This document shows, piece after piece, positions 11,009 to 23,059 of a stretch of DNA of 64,000 bases. The notes below the pieces were generated by a model that searched no databases, was not told the origin of the DNA, and saw only the letters and a list, made by a program, of their open reading frames with translations. The first letter of the stretch is position 1; each line of letters begins with the position of its first letter. Source of the stretch: Zingiber officinale. Lineage: Eukaryota > Streptophyta > Magnoliopsida > Zingiberales > Zingiberaceae. Made by a program: the position numbers and the translations under genes. The DNA is taken from assembly GCF_018446385.1 (NCBI RefSeq), contig NC_055986.1, positions 24,786,302 to 24,850,301 on the forward strand, read 5' to 3'.

Positions 11009-11430
11009 ACGACCAGCTTGAATGACCAGTCGAGACATGCTCAATAGAAGATATTCCTAATATATATACACACGACCGGCTTGAAAGACCGGTTGAGACA
11101 TGCTCAACAGAAGGTATTCCTAATATATATACACGACCGACTGGAATGACCGGTCGAGATATGCTCAACATAAGGTATTCCTAATACACACACACACGAT
11201 CGGCTTGAATGATCGGCCGAGACATGCTCAACAGAAGGTATTCCTAATATATATGCGACCGACTTGAATGATCGGCCGAGACATGCTCAACAGAAGGTAT
11301 TCCTAATATATATGCGACCGACTTGAATGACCGACCGAGACATGTTCATTAGAAGATATTCTTAACAACATATATGATCAGTATAAATGACTAACTGAAA
11401 TATACTTAACAGATGATATTCTTATTATAT
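11009..11430 (+). repeat. About 60-bp tandem repeat, 7 copies
   Basis: Each unit contains GACCGGCTTGAATGACCGG, TCGAGACATGCTCAACAGAA and GGTATTCCTAATATATA. The GACCGGC...GACCGGTC part is partly palindromic. Copies 2-5 are the most alike; the last two are diverged. The array lies inside the LTR at 10224-12009. Confidence 0.85.
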
Positions 11431-12009
11431 ATGCGGCCGGGTTAAAGGATTGGTTGGAAATATGACAACTTGACAAATTTGGTGGGAAATATCTTCTAAA
11501 AACTTCTTTAGTTATAATGACGTGTTCCTATGCATACCTCATCACAAATATAAGTCACAAATGACAAAAGAGGTACATCTGGGATACAAAAAAGATTCCT
11601 TAAAAGATTATTGTATAAAGTATAGAAGATGACTTCATCTCCTAATAAACCCTAACGAATCGGGGACTACTTTACGACTACGGAGGTCACATGAGGTAGT
11701 ATAAAAAGGGACATCCTCTCCGTTGGTAGGGTACACAAGTTATAACATCTAAACTCTATTTCAAAGTACTTCAGTTACTAGTCTTCTCTTCTTCTTCTTC
11801 TTCCACCCTTGAGAGAGAAATTGACTTAAGCGTCGGAGGGCCTAGCCAGGGATCCCCACCTCGGTCTTGGGTCACTAACGCTTTGTTGGTTTGTCTTGTT
11901 GTGCACAGGATCGTGGAGAGGTTCTTTTAGGTCTTCAGGATATTATCTTCATCAAATATCGTCGTCCACCGGAGCTAGCGCATCACTTCTCAGATTTTAG
12001 ACAGGATTA

Positions 12010-13453
12010 GTGGTGCATATCCCTTTGACTTACCGAGTACACTCTTAGTTATTATTTTCAACTTTGATAACATTTTATTCCATGTTATATTAGAATCACC
12101 ATATATTTCACCTAATATTTGTACTCCTACATTCTCCTTAAAGATATTTTGCTTCTATCTTTTAACATCCACCACTTAATTACAGGAGTCATATATATTT
12201 TATTTCTATTGATATTATGCTTGAGGCATATATCCAATACTACTAACCTATGTTGGGTAGTTAAGCTTTCTCCAGAGATGACCTAACAATCTTTACAAGT
12301 CTTTCTATCTTTCTTCCTAACCACAAGAAGTCAATTTATTATTTATTATTCTCACTTTTGAACATTACTAAGTGTTCTTCTCTTTTCTTAAAAAATATAT
12401 TAGTTAATATAAGGTTGTATGTTATTACAAACTCTAATATAGTTTTCGCTTCCTCATTTCTCATTCCAAACTCATAACCTCATGTACCCTCTCATATTCC
12501 TCATTTTTCACTCTGATATGCCCATTTGAATGATCTCGTATTAAAATTATTTCATTTAGTGGAATGCTTTGTAATATTTCATCTAAGTCGTCCTAAAATC
12601 TTGATTTGATAGCTTCATCTAATTCTACTTGCGGTGCATATACGTTAATTATGTTCATAGTTTCTTTCGCTACTATTCTCTTAAGGACTATAATTTTATT
12701 CCTCTTTTTAACTACTTCTAAAACTTCATCCTTTAACATACTATCTACAATAATACCCACTCCATTTCTTGTTTTACTCTTTTCTGTGTACCATAACTTA
12801 AAATTCGAGTTCTCTATCAATTTTATATTCTCGCCTACCCATTTTATCTTTTGTATACACAGAATAATAATTATTCTTCTAATTATCGTATCTACTACCT
12901 CTATTTATTTATCAATGAGGGTTTCTATGTTTTATGTTCTAAATTCTAGATTATTAGTTTTCCTATCATATTTGTTCTTTCCAACCTATGATGTAAATAA
13001 CTCTTGTCTATTTAACACTATACCTAAGTTTTCAGGAAGATGTAGTGCTCCTTACCGATATGTTACAGTCAAATCCTGCAATGTGAAACTCTTGTATATT
13101 TAGCATTACATTCAAATTCTGGAGATGTAGTGGTTCTTGCCGAAACATTGTAATAGGACCCTACAATACATTCCTTCTAGGGAACAACCTAATATTAACA
13201 CAATAATTTAATGAATCTATTAATTAAATATTTATCATAATTTTAACGCTGACTGATAATCTATATAATCTTTCTTCTTTACTTGAATTTGGGACTGATC
13301 ATGACGGGTCACGTGTAGAATTATTAATTTGACTAAATATGAATTAAAATTTGAGCGGGGACCATCAGAATTATTAATTTGAACGATCTTTAATTTGGAC
13401 GATCTTATCTTACGGATAGACCATCAGATAAATCCAAAACACTACCAGATGGA
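12010..13453 (+). repeat. Direct repeat copy 2 (LINE endonuclease part plus flank)
   Basis: This is the second copy of 8691-10223. Its minus strand still shows an endonuclease-like stretch (12820-12593, with NGVGIIVD and MNIINVYAPQ). It ends with the same GATCTTATCTTACGGATAGA and CTACCAGATGG flank as copy 1. It is clearly diverged from copy 1, so the duplication is not recent. Confidence 0.8.
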
Positions 13454-13774
13454 GCCCAACATCCCGATCAGTTCGAGCACCATGAGCGGGGACCACCTTA
13501 ATTTCTTTTGTTTTTTTTTCCTTTTATTCAATTCGAAAGTGCAACGTCTTAAATTCCAAGGAAAAAATACCCTTATATAGCCTTCCCTGCATTTGGGATT
13601 CGAATTATGAGTTTGCTATTCCCTGCATTTCTAGGGATAAAATTGTAAGGAAGGAAAATGGGTGCGCACGTGATTCCACCAGTCCACTCTACAACTAACG
13701 GTCTTCAATACCTCCCCTTGATCCATCATTCCAATAGCACAACAGCAGAGCAGAGCAGAGCAAACCGGAAGAAG
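13454..13774 (+). promoter_or_regulatory. Promoter and 5' UTR region of the STP gene
   Basis: A TATA-like TTATATAG lies at about 13572-13579, roughly 200 bp before the chosen start codon. A short direct repeat, CCCTGCATTT, occurs at about 13587 and 13621. An upstream in-frame ATG at 13658 would add 39 residues with no family resemblance, so 13658-13774 is read as 5' UTR. Confidence 0.45.
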
Positions 13775-15367
13775 ATGGCCGGAGAAGGATTCAGTCTTGA
13801 TCAGGGGCCGGCTGATGATTATGGAGGTAGATTAACAGCATCTGTGATCGTCACTTGCCTCATGGCCGCCTCCGGTGGCCTAATTTTTGGATACGACATC
13901 GGGATTTCAGGTGGCGTCACGGCCATGGAATCGTTTCTGGAACAGTTCTTTCCCAGGATTTTGCGGCGGATGGCGGCGGCACAGTCCGACGAGTTCTGCG
14001 TTTACGACAGCCAGGTGCTAACGGCGTTCACATCGTCTTTGTACGTAGCCGGCCTGGCAGCAGCGCTGGCCGCCGGGAGGCTCACCCGGGCCGTGGGAAG
14101 GCAGAAGGTGATGCTGCTAGGAGGGGCCACCTTCTTTGTCGGTTCCATCATCAATGCTGCGGCAGTCAACGTGGAGATGCTTATCTTGGGGCGGATACTG
14201 CTCGGCTTCGGCGTGGGTTTCACCAACCAGGCGACTCCTGTGTACCTGGCGGAGACGGCGCCGGCGAGGTGGCGAGGCGCCTTCACCGCCGGGTTTCAGT
14301 TGTTCATCGCTGTCGGAGTGGTGGTGGCCAACCTCACCAACTACGGCGCCTCCCACGTTCGCGCCTGGGGGTGGCGCCTTTCGCTTGGCCTCGCCGCCGT
14401 CCCCGCCGCTGCCATCTTCCTCTCGGCCATCCTCATCTCTGACACTCCTAGCAGCCTTGTCGCGCGCGGTAGGATCGACGACGCGCGCAAGGCGCTTCTC
14501 AGAATCCGGGGCGGCGATGCGAACGCAGAGCTCAAAGCCCTCGAGCGCGCCGTCCGCGACGCAGACGAGATGGCGCAAGGGGCGTTCAAGCGGATCGCAA
14601 CACGGCGGTACCGGCCGTACCTGGTGATGGCGGTGGCGATTCCTCTATTTCAGCAGCTTACGGGGGTGATCGTAATCGCCTTCTTCTCGCCGGTGCTGTT
14701 CCGGACAGTAGGGTTCGGGAGCGACACAGCGCTCGTCAGCGCTGTCATTCTTGGCGTCGTCAATCTCGTGTCCCTCCTCATCTCCTCCACTGTCGTCGAC
14801 CGCTGCGGCCGCAAGTTCCTCTTCATGGCAGGCGGCGCCCAGATGATCCTCTCTCAGGTATTTTAATTCTAAGTGTTCTCATGCTCTGTTTCTTGACTAA
14901 TTAGCTTCAGTCAAATTCATAAGGCGGCGGTGGCGTGGATACTCGGAGCCGCCGGGCGGGCAGCGCTGCCGCAGGGGCACGCAGTGGCGCTGTTGGTGCT
15001 GTTTTGCACGTACGCGTTTGGGTTCGGGTACTCATGGGGTCCGCTGAGTTGGATCGTCCCCGTCGAAATCTTCCCGGTGGAGGTGCGGTCGGCGGGGCAG
15101 AGCATCAGCGTCGCCGTCAACCTAGGGGTAACTTTCCTGCAGGCGCAGATCTTCCTAGCCATGCTCTGCCGTCTCAAGGCCGGTACCTTCGTCTACTACG
15201 CCGCCTGGGTGGGCGTCATGACGGCATTCGTGGCTGTCTTCCTGCCGGAGACGAAGGGGGTGCCACTGGAGGCCATGCCGGCTCTGTGGGCCCGACACTG
15301 GTACTGGCGCCGATTCCTGGTGACAAATGACGTCACAGAGCATAATGACCAGGCACTGTCTTCTTAA
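13775..15367 (+). CDS. STP-type monosaccharide/H+ symporter
   Basis: There are two exons, 13775-14857 and 14924-15367, joined across a 66-bp phase-0 GT-AG intron and giving 508 residues, a normal length for plant sugar transport proteins. As a plasma-membrane MFS carrier it should import hexoses with protons. Visible landmarks are the STP signature GYDIGISGGVTAM (39-51), LGR (139-141), ETAPARWRG (160-168), QQLTG (293-297), VDRCGRK (341-347), SWGPLSW (398-404) and PETKG (469-473). Cys75 and Cys443 match the lid-domain disulfide of Arabidopsis STP10, and Asp41 and Arg140 match its proton site. Oddity: the Asn after QQLTGI that contacts sugar in STP10 is Ile299 here, although Gln175, Gln293, Gln294, Asn330 and Trp404 are kept. 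The start at 13775 (MAGEGF) fits family N termini. Coding GC is very high. STP clade and substrate cannot be fixed by eye. Confidence 0.93.
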
Positions 15368-16051
15368 TCAATTACCTATCTACTTTAACAGTATGTTATG
15401 TTGACTGTCATGATGATAAAATTGCATATCCTAATTATCAATATTTAATATCACATATTAACTTTTTTTATTTAATGATCCATCCATCTTTAATTAAAGT
15501 TTCAAATCACTTCATTCTATTTCATTTTATTATTGTGATATGCCCTTATACTATTCGAAAAGTCTTTTTCTCACCCAAAAAAAATAGAAAGATTTTTTAA
15601 AAATCATTATTGATTATGGTAGACAAACTCGGTCGATATATTTAATGGTGAAAATCAATAAGGCATTACCATGTCACTACTAAAAATTATTGTAACAGTC
15701 AGTACATGATTCAACCCAATAAAAATTATCATAAAAAAAATGTGACAAACTTTAATTACTTTTGGGTAGAATTACATTACCATGTCATCTATCACGCCCC
15801 TTCTCATAGCCCATTGCCATTAAAAATATCCAAACTACAGGCTTCCAATAAATATTTACGCATAAATATCCGCCCGAGCTACATGACAATCTTTCCATCG
15901 GCAAAGACTGAACTAGATGAAAGATAATTAGTTCTCTCTTCCAACATATGTTTTCTATTTGACATTTAACCAAACAAGTCCTCTATGGCTTAGTTAACAA
16001 ACCAAGAGTGTGTTACAATTCCCAGTGTTACTCGAGAATTCAGTTCCATGG
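15368..16051. other. AT-rich intergenic stretch between convergent genes
   Basis: The 3' flanks of the STP gene (plus) and the UPF0235 gene (minus) meet here. The sequence is AT-rich with short A and T runs that could serve as polyadenylation signals. No gene or clear repeat was seen. Confidence 0.5.
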
Positions 16052-18810
16052 CTAGTCACATTTCCACGCCTTGTTAAGGGCATCCAGGACGTTCTGTAGA
16101 GTTACCTCTTGCACAAGCACAACCTTTTCCCTAGATTTTGAACCAGAACCAATTGACACTTGCCTTTTCTTCACACCTAATACCTGCAATATGGTAAATA
16201 AGTTCTGGCCTCTCATGCACTGAGCGATAATATGGATTTCTTCAAACTGCAGTTTACATTTGAATAAGTATCCTTTAGCAATTACTATGGATTCACGGAT
16301 ACTTCCACTAGTTGTGTATCCTATGACCATCACATGCTCAATTGTAAAAATATGCTTGGATGGTTATCACTGAATGCATATAACTGCCACTTCTGTAATG
16401 AAAGATTAAAGCATGTTTCTTGATAAGTACTTGGAAATATCCACTTATCATTTAAATTTGCAATTACGATACTTTGCACATACAATTTTGAAGACTTGCC
16501 CTTTGGTTGGGTTTGTTCCTGGTTGCCAACTTCACTATCTAATGGAATGAGGTTAAGAGTATATAAGATGGATGAGTATTATTTGGAATGATAGTGGATA
16601 CTTCTAAACTTAAATGAAGATGCATCTTTGCATATCGAGAAAGCTCCATTGAGCCAGCAAACGTGCTAATCAGATGCATGACAAGGCATTTAAGACCCAG
16701 AAACACTATTGCTCAAAGTAATCTAATGACAGGTATATTAGCTATCAAAGATTGTGGTATTTTAATCAAGATACACTTACAATCTTCTTACCTCTTCTTT
16801 TAGCATAAAATCTTTGCCTGGTAAGGATTCTGGATTACAGGATCAGGTTCTTTACACGGATGGAGTGGTATTACACCATAAATATATGATCATATTGGCA
16901 CTAAAGAAATCATAAAAACTTCTGCAAACAAGCACATACTGGTAATTATCAACAGTTTGGTCCGTTCTGCAAATTAACATTACTTAAAAGCGGAGGAAAA
17001 AAAATGCAACCAGCACATGGTACTGCCTCAGGTCAACTACATTAAATATCTTTCCGACACAATCAGAACAGAAGTAAATATCTATCTCACAACGGCAACA
17101 TTCTTCATGTTGCTTGGATTTATTTTTAGTATGTCATCCCTCAATAAAACTTCAGGGACTACTTTGTATGAATAACACACTCATTGAGTAGTCTGCCAAT
17201 TTGTTTGATTAATAGAAGAACAACAAGATACTTATACCATTTCACAGATAACATGATCAACATAACCAAAACTAGAATTGCCACAAAGAAAAATCATATT
17301 ACCATTCCTAAGAGCAAGATAAACAGCTAATCAAAATGTGAAATATTCTAGCTTACATTGATTCTTTGAATTGACAAATTCCCCTAACAGAATCTAATTT
17401 ATCAATTTACTGATAATTTGATGTGCTAGGTAAATAGTAGGGAGTTTATCAATTACTTTGAATTGATACTACTACTCCATCAGCATTTTCCAGTCTCATT
17501 ATTACCCCTGTTGTCTGGGGGAACTTATCACTAGTGTAATTAGATAAATTTCCAATGCTATTGGATGTCATTGTTCAGTTTAGTTCACAATACAGGGTCA
17601 CTTTAATATGACAGTTTCCCAGTAAAAAGCAATCATGTCTCAAGCTAAGCCGCATTTGCCACACCCATGCAGCTATTTTCCAAAATTTCCATCTTCAGCA
17701 GGATCAGAGAGTCTCTTCATTTTTTATATTCTAGATTTCATTTGTGCCCAGATAAAGTTAAAATTTAAATTGCAATATGGTTGAAAGTAATGGTCAAAGA
17801 TTTAGCCATGGAGAGGGCTAATGGATAAGAGAGAGAGACAGAGTCGTGGACTAAATAAAAATAGTTAGAGAAGTAATCCTGATTTTTAATATGGCAAATC
17901 AAACCTTGAGTAAAAATAGATAAAGCAAAGTGCTTCTTGTCATAATTTTGTTTAATGGGAATTTGGTTACAAAGTACAATGGCTTATGTGCCAATCATTC
18001 AATATATGCCACCATTAATACCTATTTTAAGATATCATCAATCACACTGATTCAATGTTTGTTTGGCCTTCCACTTTCCTCTCAAATCCCTTAATTGATT
18101 AATTTTGCCAAACTAAAACAAAAAGTGGCCATCTTTGAACATGCTGAAATCAATCTTAACCTAATTTTGTGTCACCTAAGGATCTTAGCAGTGCCCTTCT
18201 TAAACTTTGATATCCCATCACAAACTGATCGCACAAGGCAATAAACTACTAAAGAGATTTGCTTCTTTTAAATGACATACAAGAGAAAATTTATGTAATC
18301 GTGTTCATATTGTTTCAATATCAATCTATGCAAAAACTATTTCTGTTCTTCGCAATTTCTTCTAAATTCCTCACTCAATTCTCTTCAAATTTACCATCAT
18401 TCTAAAAAGACCAAGCAATACTTGTTGCCGAGATAAAGCGAATCTTTATCAGGAGCGGAGAGATCAGAAACTCACCGAACTAATGTAGTCGAGCAGCGCC
18501 GCGTTGGCCTCACCATCCCTCGCTGGGGCATCGATCTGAACTCCTAAAGCGTCGTCGCCGACATCTGAAACCAGAAAAAAAAAAAACTCTCGCAGGGGGA
18601 AAAAATGGCAGACGAGACAGAGATTGAAAGGGAAAGGGGCGGACCAGTGATGGTGGCGACCTTGGACCCTGGCTTCGCGTGGATGGTGATGGCAACGGTG
18701 GACGGAGGAAGGAGACGGAGGCAACCGGGAAATTTGATCTCCGCCGGAGCGACGACGGTCGCAGATGCTGCGGAACCACCCTTCGCTTTCCCACGCTTGG
18801 GCGGCGCCAT
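16052..18810 (-). CDS. UPF0235/DUF167 family protein (C15orf40-like)
   Basis: There are three exons on the minus strand: 18810-18645, 18564-18476 and 16183-16052. Introns of 80 bp and 2,292 bp both have GT-AG borders; phases are 1 and 0. The product is 128 residues, the usual size. It has a basic Lys/Gly/Ala-rich N terminus (1-20), then [20 protein letters not shown] (35-54), [16 protein letters not shown] (64-79), [19 protein letters not shown] (87-105) and a C-terminal helix ending in KCD. The IDAPA.DGEAN and GSKSREK blocks are the hallmark of the DUF167 fold. The molecular function of this family is not established. The gene is divergent from the histone H3 gene and convergent with the STP gene. 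The long second intron holds no recognisable coding sequence. Confidence 0.93.
16184..18475 (-). other. Long intron 2 of the UPF0235 gene
   Basis: This is 2.3 kb of AT-rich sequence between the donor TCG|GTGAGT and the acceptor TTGCAG|GTA on the minus strand. No transposon ends, tandem arrays or open frames of note were seen. The length is ordinary for a plant gene intron. Confidence 0.7.
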
Positions 18811-19162
18811 CTCTTCGCCAGAGCTTAACGCCTTTTCTGCCTGCTGCTTCCTTTCACGCAGCGAAAGGGTTAACCTCGGTTCGCGGACTCAAGCTCAGCT
18901 TGAGCTCGTCAATTAGGCTCCGTTTCAAGGTTGCTTACCGATCAAACCACACTCCCAAAATCATGTATTATCTCTTAAATAAGCAACGTAAAAATTTTAG
19001 TGTAATAAATAAATATTATATTAATTGTATTGGAATTTGATTAAGCGTCTTTTTTCCCCCTAAAATACTAATATTCCAAAAACCCAATTAAAATCAAGTT
19101 AATTCTATCGAGACGAATCCGACGGTAAACAAAGCAACAGCAAAGGCTCCGTGGTTACGCCA

Positions 19163-19178
19163 CGGATCGCGATCCGCG
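19163..19178 (-). promoter_or_regulatory. Plant histone octamer motif in a palindrome
   Basis: GATCCGCG at 19171-19178 is the reverse complement of the CGCGGATC octamer found in S-phase histone promoters of plants. It overlaps the perfect 14-bp palindrome CGGATCGCGATCCG (19163-19176). It lies about 135 bp upstream of the TATA box of the H3 gene. Confidence 0.7.
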
Positions 19179-19256
19179 TGGTCAGTTTTGGTAAGAAATC
19201 CACCATTCATTCATCCACATCTGACGGTTCCAATGAAACTTAGGACTTCGCAGTAG

Positions 19257-19823
<567 letters not shown>

Positions 19824-21941
19824 TCGCTCTGATTTACTTGTCTGATCTTATTAGGGTTTAGATTATTACTGTTGTCAACTATTGCCTCTGTGTTTGAATT
19901 TCCTAGTGGGATGTAAAAATGCTTTATTATCAAAGTCTGCTTTCTGCAATGTTAAACTATGCAGTTCTTTCTAATGCTTGTCACATTGAACAATGAATGT
20001 TTTCATTGGTGTGTTCTTCTGTGAAACTTGAATCCATGAAGTTATCATGTGAGTATTCATTTCTACATGAGGTTTAAAATTGTTATCTGATTTATTTAGC
20101 ACAATGCGAGTGGAGAAATTGACGTAGGATTTAGAACTGGAGCAATTACTCTATGAGGTTAATTGTTTATTAAATTTCTCCATAATCGTTTATTACTCTA
20201 TGAGGTCGTATCCTTGTTGACTCCGTCGTATGTCTTTTCCCCGACTCCATAATCTTTTGTCTTTATCATCTGGCCTCTTTTCCATAAGAAAAAGGCTAGT
20301 CTGTACATACTCGTTTCCATTTGGCAATGCAGAGCATGTGAGTCTGACAAGCCCGCATGCCACATCTCGTCAGGCCCAACTTGGTCTAGTTGACATCTCT
20401 ATTAACCAATTCAAACAACGGGTAGAATTGCTTTATTGTTTTACATATTGGACAGGTGGAGATAATATGTCAGATAGATGATTTTGGCGTTGATTAGGAG
20501 ATCTTGAATTAGGGAAAAAAGTGTTCTGTTTTTATCCTTGACACATATAGGGTAAAAGAGCGTTGGAATAAGAACCACGAGTTATTGTTATAGGTTATTC
20601 GATTCTCAAGTCAATACAGTAGTTGAGGAAAAATGTAGAGAAGAGCATGCGTATATCAAAATATGAGTGTATTTACGTACTTGATTCATGGAAAGAATTT
20701 TTTTTATTGTGTCTCTCATCATCTCAGTAATAATGAGATCATGGTCCTCTTGAAAATAAATTAAAGCTTTAATGTTTTTTAAAAATAAATATTAAAAATA
20801 TTATTAAAGACATCTAATTTTATTAGTAAAATTTAAAATAATAGTTTTATATATTACCAATGATTATTTATACAATCAAAAGGAATGATAAATTAGGTCA
20901 CATAGTAATAATTTTATCAGGTGTCAAACCTCACTTTTTTATTAGTAAAATTTATAAAAAATAAAAAAATATTTTATGTTAACTAATTTGACAATGATTA
21001 ATAAATTATTATAATATTATTAATATATATTTTAATTGTTATTTTTTAAAAAAAATTATCAATTAATTTTAACTTCGAGGTAAGTCTTGATGTAACGGTA
21101 AAAATTATTATTATCTGACCAAGATATAATAGGTTCAAGTAATAGTCTAGTAGATATAGATAATGCGTACAATAGACTCATCCTTAGGATCTCATATTGG
21201 CAGGACCTTAGTGAACCAAACTATCTTTTATCAATTTTAACTCAGATAAATCATCAATTATATTTATTTAGTCAAAAATATTTAGATAGTAATATCAACG
21301 ACAAATTATTAAAAGAAAGGTGTGCATAATAAAAGACCAAGGACACTATAATAATAGTAAAAAAAATGATAATAAAGGAATAGAGAGAAAGAAAAATAAA
21401 ATTTAGAAAGAAATAATAGTACAACTAATATACTGTTGAAAAACTTTCAAAAATATTTTTATAAAAAAAATTAATTAAGTATAACATTTTAAATTTATTA
21501 ACAGGACTTAATTTTAATTATTAAATTAAATTTTTATCAGTAAAAACTTAAAAATTATGAGTCAAATTTTAATAAAAAAATAAAAATAAATTACCAACCA
21601 AATCTAACTTTAATATTAAAAATTTAAAATTATCAATCAAATCTAATACAAGTAAAAAAAGTAAAAAAAATAAAAATGATCAAATTTAATTTTAATCTAT
21701 AAAAAACAAAAAATTATTGGTTAAATCTAAAAATTAAAAATTATTGATCAAATATAATTTAGCTAGTAAAAAATTAAAATTATCGATGAAAATAAATCTT
21801 GACTAAAATTTATTTTAACTATAATTTTAAATATTTAATATCCAAATTAATATTATATATATATATATAGGGGCCCTAAGCATAGGCCTTAATGGCCTAT
21901 GCCTTGAGCCAACCCTGCAAGAAATATACGATGCAAGAAGA
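19824..21941. other. AT-rich intergenic region
   Basis: The first about 150 bp is the H3 3' flank (TTATTAGGGTTTAG, TGTAAAAATG). From 20500 the sequence becomes strongly AT-rich, with irregular AAAATTATTAATCAAAT-type repetition (21440-21850) and a short (TA)n at 21855. Open frames here (for example 20230-20481) show no family resemblance. Confidence 0.5.
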
Positions 21942-23035
21942 TGTCGGGTAATGGAAGGTGTACAGTCTTCCGTTAAGGAATCTTCCGTTATACATATATG
22001 AATAGTCTTTTATAACTTTCGTAATAATGATAGAAATTGAGCAGTCATCCTTATAAGAAAGCTCTGTTGCATGTATATGTCAAAAATCAGAATATTTTTT
22101 GGTGAATAGCTGTTATTTTCTGACGAGTTATTTTGATTCCCTAATAATATTGTCCCATGGATTTAGCCGACTGAGGTATCCTAGTTGGATCTTTAGCCGA
22201 TCTTCTGTATACTGTGATGCATGTTTCTGAAGGGTGGGGATCCAAGTCCTGAAAGATCTGATCGATCCTTGGATTGATCGACTTATATGCTATGATACTT
22301 GCCTTGAAAATGCTCTACGATATGGAAGTCTAGTCGGATCTATGTTTGATCGAGTTTGTAATGAGAATTGCCTCATGCATTTGCCTTGTGTATACATATG
22401 TGAGATGGGAACACCTAGCCATGATAACCTGACCGACCTTATGACCGACTGACTATATGAAGGGATACTAACACATGAGAAGTGGGGGAATTGAGACCCG
22501 GAGGTCCGACCGACTATTGGACCGACCATCTATACATTGAGAATTGTATTGTAGAGCTGATTAGTTTACTGAACATCTTGGCTCTGCAAGTCAGACCGGG
22601 TCTCATCCTAGCCGGCTATATGTTAGGAGATTGTCTTTGCTGCGTGCTGAGAGAATACTTCTGGAGGACGGGGAACTAAGCCCCATATGCTTGCCCGACA
22701 CTAGGGTTGTTCGGATTTATCTTGTATAGCTTGGCATCAAGTGGAGTGATAAGTTCTCCCAGTTCGGCCGCCTCTTGGGGCTGACTGACTGTATACAGAG
22801 AGACTTGTACCTATAGAATAAGGAACTAATTCCCTTAAGTCCGACTGACTACTGGGTCGGTTGACTTTATGCTGAGAGCCATAGCGCTAATGAGGAGTTA
22901 AGTTTTGATGAGAATAACCCGTTCAGATTCATATATTTTAACATTGACAACCACCTCACCCTGACTTTAGCCACCATCTCATTTTGACTTTGACTGACAC
23001 GTCATCTTTGGGTCCACTTATAATATACCACATCA
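21942..23035 (-). mobile_element. Tat-like LTR copy (minus), with adjacent polypurine tract
   Basis: On the minus strand it begins TGATGTGGTA directly after ACTTGAAGGGAGG (a polypurine-like tract at about 23040-23060, preceded by CCTCCTTCGACTAG). It ends CCCGACA at 21942. It aligns along its whole length with 25349-26419. The same start and tract occur at 5551 and 54241, so this is the same broad family in the opposite orientation. No coding sequence remains. Confidence 0.65.
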
Positions 23036-23059
23036 ATAGCCTCCCTTCAAGTCTAGTCG

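Larger units (their letters stand above)
10224..12009 (+). mobile_element. Tat-like LTR with internal repeats
   Basis: This is 1.8 kb of LTR-like sequence holding GACCGAG/GGCCGAG-rich repeats, an (AT)n tract (10957-11010) and a 60-bp tandem array. A TATA-like TATAAAAAGG lies near 11700. The end zone contains CTTAAGCGTCGGAGGGCC and ACAGGATTA, like the LTR ends at 6143 and 55079. There is no coding sequence. It sits exactly between the two copies of the LINE-derived repeat. A roughly 125-bp repeat (AAAGCCCGACCGAG ... GAAGGCCAAGTGAG) occurs about four times in 10228-10950. Confidence 0.55.

Noticed and set aside
14117-14627. Several open frames on both strands over the sugar transporter
   Set aside because: They are shadows of the GC-rich STP exon in other frames, Arg/Pro-rich and without domains.
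18605-18916. Plus-strand frame of 103 codons over UPF0235 exon 1
   Set aside because: It is antisense to a well-supported exon with correct splice sites and family motifs.
20230-20481. 83-codon frame downstream of histone H3
   Set aside because: No recognisable domain, no supporting codon bias, AT-rich surroundings.
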